A stretch of 15,522 nucleotides of DNA from Dokdonella_A sp035760865 (GTDB lineage Bacteria; Pseudomonadota; Gammaproteobacteria; Xanthomonadales; Rhodanobacteraceae), in contig DASTSE010000226.1 of assembly GCA_035760865.1 (NCBI GenBank), forward strand, positions 1 to 15,522. Reading direction: 5' to 3'. Shown in pieces: positions 14,326 through 15,522 of this stretch. Made by a program: the position numbers and the translations under genes. How positions within the stretch are numbered: position 1 is the first letter of the stretch; every line of letters begins with the position of its first letter. Below the pieces are notes generated by a model. It ran no database searches. It saw only the letters and a program-made list of their open reading frames with translations, and had not been told where the DNA came from.

Positions 14326-14691
14326 CTAGTCGCCGCGCCGGTGCTCCACGGAATCGGCGATGCGCGGCTCGTTGCGCGGATCCGGCCAGCCCGGATGCTC
14401 GGCCCAGTGCGCGCCCGCGACGATCGCGAACCCGGGCAGGTCGCCGGTCGCGGCGATGCTCTTCAGCGCGCCGAGCAGCCGATGCGCGGTGAGCGCGCAG
14501 CGTCGCTCGCCGCGACGCGCGTTCACGCGCAGCGCGAACCGGCGCTGGCCCGACGGCGCCGGCATCGGGTCGAGGCGGAAATCGAAGTCGAGGTCGGCGA
14601 GCAGCGCGGCGAGGTCGGGCGCCTGCTCGGCGACCTCGATCGTGGCCATGTGGCGCCAGCGGGCGGGGCCACGGCGGACCGGAGAGATCAT
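14326..14691 (-). CDS. Small protein of unknown function, divergent from hsp20
   Basis: This is a 121-residue protein that I do not recognise. It has no signal peptide or membrane segment, so it is probably cytoplasmic. A basic N-terminus (R-R-G-P-A-R-W-R-H) is followed by an acidic, Leu/Asp-rich stretch (A-P-D-L-A-A-L-L-A-D-L-D-F-D-F-R-L-D) and then by a basic beta-like segment (F-A-L-R-V-N-A-R-R-G-E-R-R). The C-terminus is Pro/Trp-rich (H-W-A-E-H-P-G-W-P-D-P-R). The start at 14691 is supported by AGAGGTG 6 nt upstream, one of the strongest ribosome sites in the window. A second ATG at 14649 (M-A-T-I-E-V) is possible. The gene is divergent from the heat-shock gene, with about 210 nt between them, so coordinate stress control is conceivable. 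Codon bias is like its neighbours, and its reality rests on the ribosome site and the composition. Confidence 0.6.
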   Translation of the reverse strand: MISPVRRGPARWRHMATIEVAEQAPDLAALLADLDFDFRLDPMPAPSGQRRFALRVNARRGERRCALTAHRLLGALKSIAATGDLPGFAIVAGAHWAEHPGWPDPRNEPRIADSVEHRRGD

Positions 14692-14790
14692 TGGATGCAC
14701 CTCTTCTGAAAGCGACGTGAGCGTCGAATCGAGATCAACAGATCGTGCGCGGCGCCGCGAGTTCCCTCGCGCCCGCGCCGTCGCCGGGCC

Positions 14791-14819
14791 CTTGAAATCG
14801 ACCGCGGCATTCACAGATG
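14791..14819 (+). promoter_or_regulatory. Candidate heat-shock (sigma-32) promoter of hsp20
   Basis: CTTGAAA at 14791-14797 is a full match to the sigma-32 -35 consensus. The -10 is weaker: CACAGATG at 14812-14819, against the consensus CCCCATnT, after a 14-nt spacer. Transcription would start near 14826, giving a leader of about 75-80 nt. Confidence 0.5.
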
Positions 14820-14825
14820 CGCCTT

Positions 14826-14904
14826 GCGGGTGCCGGGTGGCCCCGCCGTGAGGACGTCATGACGGACGTCCCTTCATGTCCATGTTGCAACCGAGGATAT
14901 GGCT
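14826..14904 (+). promoter_or_regulatory. ROSE-like RNA thermometer in the hsp20 leader
   Basis: Three successive hairpins can form. The first is GCGGG (14826-14830) with CCCGC (14842-14846). The second is GGACGTC (14852-14858) with GACGTCC (14865-14871), a perfect 7-bp stem. The third holds the ribosome site: CCAT (14880-14883) pairs with ATGG (14899-14902), then G-U, U-A, U-G, a bulged G (14887) and C-G, leaving a 6-nt loop. Thus UUGC faces GAGGA, the same arrangement (UYGCU opposite AGGA with an extra G) that defines ROSE elements ahead of small heat-shock genes. Heat would melt this stem and free the GAGG. Confidence 0.55.
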
Positions 14905-15411
14905 ATGAGGACCACACTCGATTTCTCACCGCTGTTCCGTGCCGGCATCGGCTTCGACCGCGTCTTCGACGTGCTCGAGAGCGCGAGCCGTGTCCAGGCC
15001 CCGGATCCATGGCCGCCGTACGACATCCTGCGCACCGGCGAGGACAGCTACCGCATCGTGATGGCGGTCGCGGGTTTCGATCGCGACGAACTCACCCTGA
15101 CCGACCAGCCGAACCTGCTCGTGGTCGCTGGCAGCAAGAAGAATGCGGGCGCCCAGGACAGCGTGTACCTGCACAGGGGCATCGCCGACCGGCAGTTCGA
15201 GCGCCGCTTCGAGCTCGCCGACCATGTGAAGGTCGCGAATGCGACCTTGCAGAACGGCCTGCTCACGATCGAGTTGCAGCGCGAGGTGCCCGAAGCGCTC
15301 AAGCCGCGCCGGATCGCGATCCACGCCGAGCGCCACGGCGACACCGCTGCGGGCACGCCGATGGCGACCGCGACGGCACAGCGCCAGATCGAGGCGCCGC
15401 GCGCCGCATGA
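14905..15411 (+). CDS. Class A small heat-shock protein (Hsp20/IbpA family)
   Basis: This is an ATP-independent holding chaperone that binds unfolding proteins in the cytoplasm and hands them to DnaK/ClpB; 168 residues. The N-terminus M-R-T-T-L-D-F-S-P-L-F-R-A-G-I-G-F-D-R-V matches IbpA-type proteins. The alpha-crystallin domain spans ~36-130, with Y-R-I-V-M-A-V-A-G-F near its start, Y-L-H-R-G-I-A-x-R-x-F-E-R-R-F-E-L-A (class A signature, 88-105) and the A-x-L-x-N-G-L-L motif at 113-120. The C-terminal I-x-I anchor is I137-A-I139. The Ala/Thr-rich tail (~147-168) is longer than usual. ATG at 14905 is preferred because GAGG (14893-14896) is 8 nt away; ATG 14899 is only 2 nt from it and lies inside the leader stem. 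It is the only plus-strand gene, with its own heat-shock-like promoter and thermometer leader. Confidence 0.95.
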   Translation: MRTTLDFSPLFRAGIGFDRVFDVLESASRVQAPDPWPPYDILRTGEDSYRIVMAVAGFDRDELTLTDQPNLLVVAGSKKNAGAQDSVYLHRGIADRQFERRFELADHVKVANATLQNGLLTIELQREVPEALKPRRIAIHAERHGDTAAGTPMATATAQRQIEAPRAA

Positions 15412-15417
15412 TCGTCG

Positions 15418-15448
15418 CGCGCGCGGCCGGCGCGGCCGGCCGCGCGCG
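15418..15448 (+). other. Strong GC hairpin just after hsp20
   Basis: A perfect 13-bp stem (CGCGCGCGGCCGG and its complement) with a 5-nt loop starts 6 nt past the stop. There is no T-tract. It may block 3' exonucleases or help the terminator 34 nt further on. Confidence 0.5.
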
Positions 15449-15476
15449 TCGTGCTTCGCCACGCAGGACGGATTGA

Positions 15477-15506
15477 GAAGACCCCGCGGCACGCCCGCGG
15501 GGTTTT
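15477..15506 (+). terminator. Rho-independent terminator of hsp20
   Basis: CCCCGCGG (15482-15489) and CCGCGGGG (15495-15502) form a perfect 8-bp stem with a 5-nt loop, followed by TTTT. It lies 71 nt past the hsp20 stop. AGAAG precedes the stem, so weak two-way action is possible. Nothing else is seen to the end of the window. Confidence 0.85.
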
Positions 15507-15522
15507 CGTATGGGCGCGGACA

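Noticed and set aside
12532..14709. A 725-codon open frame on the plus strand
   Set aside because: It is the mirror of the 915-aa protein gene and the 121-aa gene, with extreme Arg content, no signal and no ribosome site.

Overview
This is very GC-rich DNA (C or G at nearly every third codon position) from a Gram-negative bacterium. The best guess is the gammaproteobacterial order Xanthomonadales/Lysobacterales (Rhodanobacteraceae or Lysobacteraceae type). That guess rests on TPR-carrying Ser/Thr kinases beside a kinase-linked ECF sigma factor, CadC-like TPR regulators, and secreted beta-sandwich proteins ending in F-x-[DN]-G-F-D. It is not proven by any marker gene. No tRNA, rRNA, insertion sequence, CRISPR array or phage gene was seen.

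Layout. Eight genes lie on the minus strand and one on the plus strand. Reading the minus strand from right to left: a 121-aa protein of unknown function (14691-14326); a 915-aa secreted multi-domain beta-sandwich protein (14142-11395) followed by a hairpin terminator; a membrane-bound winged-helix/TPR regulator broken by a frameshift near 10115-10145 (11248-8931); a ~703-aa secreted surface protein (8788-6677) with a terminator; a secreted PQQ-type beta-propeller protein (6559-5117); an ECF sigma factor (5019-4468); a complete transmembrane Ser/Thr kinase with a TPR region (4396-1508); and a paralogous kinase cut by the left edge (1463 to beyond 1). A class A small heat-shock protein gene (14905-15411) is the only plus-strand gene. 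It has a sigma-32-like -35 element, a leader that folds like a ROSE RNA thermometer, and a terminator.

How the genes may work together. The sigma factor and the two kinases form a compact same-strand cassette with gaps of 71 and 44 nt. The sigma factor lacks the acidic DAED-type motif in region 2.2 and has R-T-T-S there instead. This is the signature of sigma factors thought to be switched on by threonine phosphorylation, so a kinase-to-sigma signalling module is the most interesting hypothesis here. The exported proteins just upstream are candidate targets or sensory partners, but no shared promoter was found to prove it.

Gaps between genes are all under about 215 bases. They hold terminators, leader hairpins and candidate promoters, described individually. 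The large plus-strand open frames opposite the minus-strand genes are high-GC antisense shadows and are not annotated.
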